Of a stretch of 64,000 nt of DNA, positions 62,669-64,000 are shown one piece after another. Position 1 is the stretch's first letter; each line of letters opens with the position of its first letter. The position numbers were made by a program, and so were the translations under genes. A model generated the notes under the pieces. It did not search any database, was not told the origin of the DNA, and worked only from the letters and a program-made list of their open reading frames with translations. The stretch is from contig DCQM01000213.1 of assembly GCA_002323895.1 (NCBI GenBank), positions 1,502 through 65,501 on the forward strand, given 5' to 3'. Source of the stretch: Akkermansiaceae bacterium UBA1518 (lineage in GTDB: Bacteria > Verrucomicrobiota > Verrucomicrobiia > Verrucomicrobiales > Akkermansiaceae).

Positions 62669-63898
62669 ATGACTCTGAGAGTATATTTCCTCACGATCTT
62701 TTTGTTGGCTCCAATTGAGGCCGCAGAATGGCCAGAATTTCGCGGACCAAATGCTCAGGGGGTGGTAAAAGCAACGGATGTCCCTTCAAAGATGGGGGAC
62801 GAGAATTTGGTTTGGAAAACTAAGATCCCGGGGACCGGATGGTCATCACCAGTAATGAGTGGCGGCTTGATTGTCGTGACAACAGCGGTGGAAACTGAGG
62901 AAATTGAGCTGCGGACGATTGCATTGGACGCTGAAACAGGTCAGATCGTTTGGAATCAAAAACTATTCGAGCCGAGCGAAGAAGAGGCGGGTAGTATTCA
63001 TGCCAAGAATAGTCTCGCGAGTAGCTCTCCGTTAATTGCTAAGGGTATGGTCTACGCTCATTTTGGACATATGGGAACCGCCGCGTTATCATTAAAAGAC
63101 GGCAAAGTGCAGTGGCGTTATCATGAAACCTACCCCGCGATGCACGGAAATGGAGGAAGCCCTATTTTGGTCGATGATGTTTTGATATTTAGTGCAGATG
63201 GTGAAAAGGAGGGACTCCTTCGGGGACTTGATGCGGCGACTGGAAAACTTAAGTGGGAAGTAAACCGAAAGCAGGATGTCAGACGGAAATTCTCCTTTGG
63301 CACACCATTGGTCGTTGAATCAGATGGGGAGAAAGTGGTTGTAAGTCAAGGTAGCGGGATGGCGGGTGGCTATCGGCCCAAAGATGGCAAATTGATTTGG
63401 TGGGTTGATTATGGGGAGGGATTCTCGCTTGTGCCTCGCCCCGTTCACCAAGATGGTAGCATCTATTTAGCGACTGGCTTTATGAAGGCCAAGTTACTTG
63501 CGATCCGATTGGAGGGAGCAAAAGGAGAGATTACTGATACCCATGTGGAATGGGAAGCCACTAAGGATATTCCAACGACCCCTTCATTTGTGATTTCTGG
63601 AGATGAGATCTTTATCACCGATGACACGGGGCGACTTAGCTGTCTTAGCAGGAAAACTGGTGAGCGATTGTGGCGGGATAGCTATAAGAGAAAAATTTCA
63701 GCATCCTTGACACTAGTAGGGAGTCGTCTATTCGCGTTTTCAGAAGAAGGTCAGGGTTTCGTTCATGAAGTCTCAAACAAAGGGGCTGAAGCGATCGCAG
63801 TAAACGAGTTTGATGAGCCGGTGTTCGCTTCCCCGATTATTTTTGACGGATCGGTGATTGTAAGATCCAAAACTAATCTCTGGAGATTTGGAAACTAG
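62669..63898 (+). CDS. Secreted PQQ-like beta-propeller protein (BamB-like fold)
   Basis: 409 residues from the ATG at 62669; a GTG at 62648 adds seven residues before the signal peptide and is less likely. Signal peptide MTLRVYFLTIFLLAPIEAA. The start AEWPEFRGPNAQGVV and repeated segments such as LDAETGQIVW, LDAATGKLKWEV and SRKTGERLWRD form a seven- or eight-bladed propeller of the PQQ-repeat type. Such proteins are numerous in Verrucomicrobiota and Planctomycetes; no quinone-binding dehydrogenase residues are evident, so this is more likely a binding or scaffold protein than a redox enzyme. Monocistronic as far as the window shows. The last 102 bases after it hold nothing I recognise. Confidence 0.82.
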   Translation: MTLRVYFLTIFLLAPIEAAEWPEFRGPNAQGVVKATDVPSKMGDENLVWKTKIPGTGWSSPVMSGGLIVVTTAVETEEIELRTIALDAETGQIVWNQKLFEPSEEEAGSIHAKNSLASSSPLIAKGMVYAHFGHMGTAALSLKDGKVQWRYHETYPAMHGNGGSPILVDDVLIFSADGEKEGLLRGLDAATGKLKWEVNRKQDVRRKFSFGTPLVVESDGEKVVVSQGSGMAGGYRPKDGKLIWWVDYGEGFSLVPRPVHQDGSIYLATGFMKAKLLAIRLEGAKGEITDTHVEWEATKDIPTTPSFVISGDEIFITDDTGRLSCLSRKTGERLWRDSYKRKISASLTLVGSRLFAFSEEGQGFVHEVSNKGAEAIAVNEFDEPVFASPIIFDGSVIVRSKTNLWRFGN

Positions 63899-64000
63899 AC
63901 GACTTCCAACCCTGACCTAGACCTAGGGGCTGTGGTTATTGATTAGTAGACTCAATCGCCTGTTCTCAAAAGATGAATGGCTCCTAGGCAAGCGTGAATT

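Noticed and set aside
63899..64000. Start of a further gene at the right edge
   Set aside because: No convincing start or protein signature is visible in the last 102 bases.

Overview
The window looks like chromosomal DNA of a member of the Verrucomicrobiota, probably a marine Verrucomicrobiae. This is inferred from gene content: paired DUF1552/DUF1592 and DUF1501/DUF1800 proteins, sulfatases, a DUF1080 domain, a BPSS1187-like hydrolase, a WA-repeat protein, and an archaeal-type prolyl-tRNA synthetase beside ordinary bacterial housekeeping genes. There is no rRNA, tRNA, insertion sequence, phage gene or CRISPR array. No stretch over 300 bases lacks a gene; the longest gaps (1876-2116, 16029-16273, 23077-23276, 27859-28063, 38148-38366) are described as features or findings where something could be seen.

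Layout. 1-2600: end of a very basic protein, two secreted unknowns and a tandem-repeat EF-hand protein. 2700-7450: cdsA-dxr (phospholipid and isoprenoid synthesis), pyrD, a DUF2256-DUF3253 protein divergent from a TIGR03643 protein, and an ADP-ribosylglycohydrolase homologue. 7546-11271: a DUF1552 protein and a DUF1592-type cytochrome c protein. 11407-18961: WA-repeat protein, hemW, a squalene/phytoene synthase, metX, a DUF1802 protein, ROK kinase, coaX and a glyoxalase-fold protein. 19044-22207: LolC/E-like permease, GYF-RDD membrane protein and a stand-alone DEDD exonuclease. 22225-25541: LysM protein, ECF sigma factor with a YfbK-derived partner that has lost its VWA domain, and sufT.

25589-38147 is the carbohydrate region: two secreted alpha/beta hydrolases, a secreted aldose 1-epimerase, a Na+/solute symporter, an MFS sugar porter, a sulfatase fused to a GH43 propeller and a lectin-like domain, and a sulfatase fused to DUF1080. 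The likely logic is desulfation and trimming of a sulfated glycan outside the cytoplasm, anomer interconversion, then monosaccharide import by the symporters. No SusC/SusD pair or regulator is present.

38367-50871: proS, an ArgA-like N-acetyltransferase, a four-gene Gld-like ABC operon with a DUF4340 protein, and sucAB. 50879-57878: DUF1800 - DUF1501 - small pseudopilin-like protein operon. 57945-63898: uvrB, a HAD phosphatase with a predicted near-leaderless promoter, mpl, and a secreted PQQ-type propeller.

Many starts are GTG or TTG and few genes show a strong Shine-Dalgarno sequence, so several 5' ends are choices, explained in the entries. The items most worth following up are the sulfatase-GH43 fusion, the VWA-less YfbK-like partner of the sigma factor, and the E2 subunit without a visible E3/E1-binding domain. 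All functions are from reading the sequence and remembered family signatures; no database search was run.
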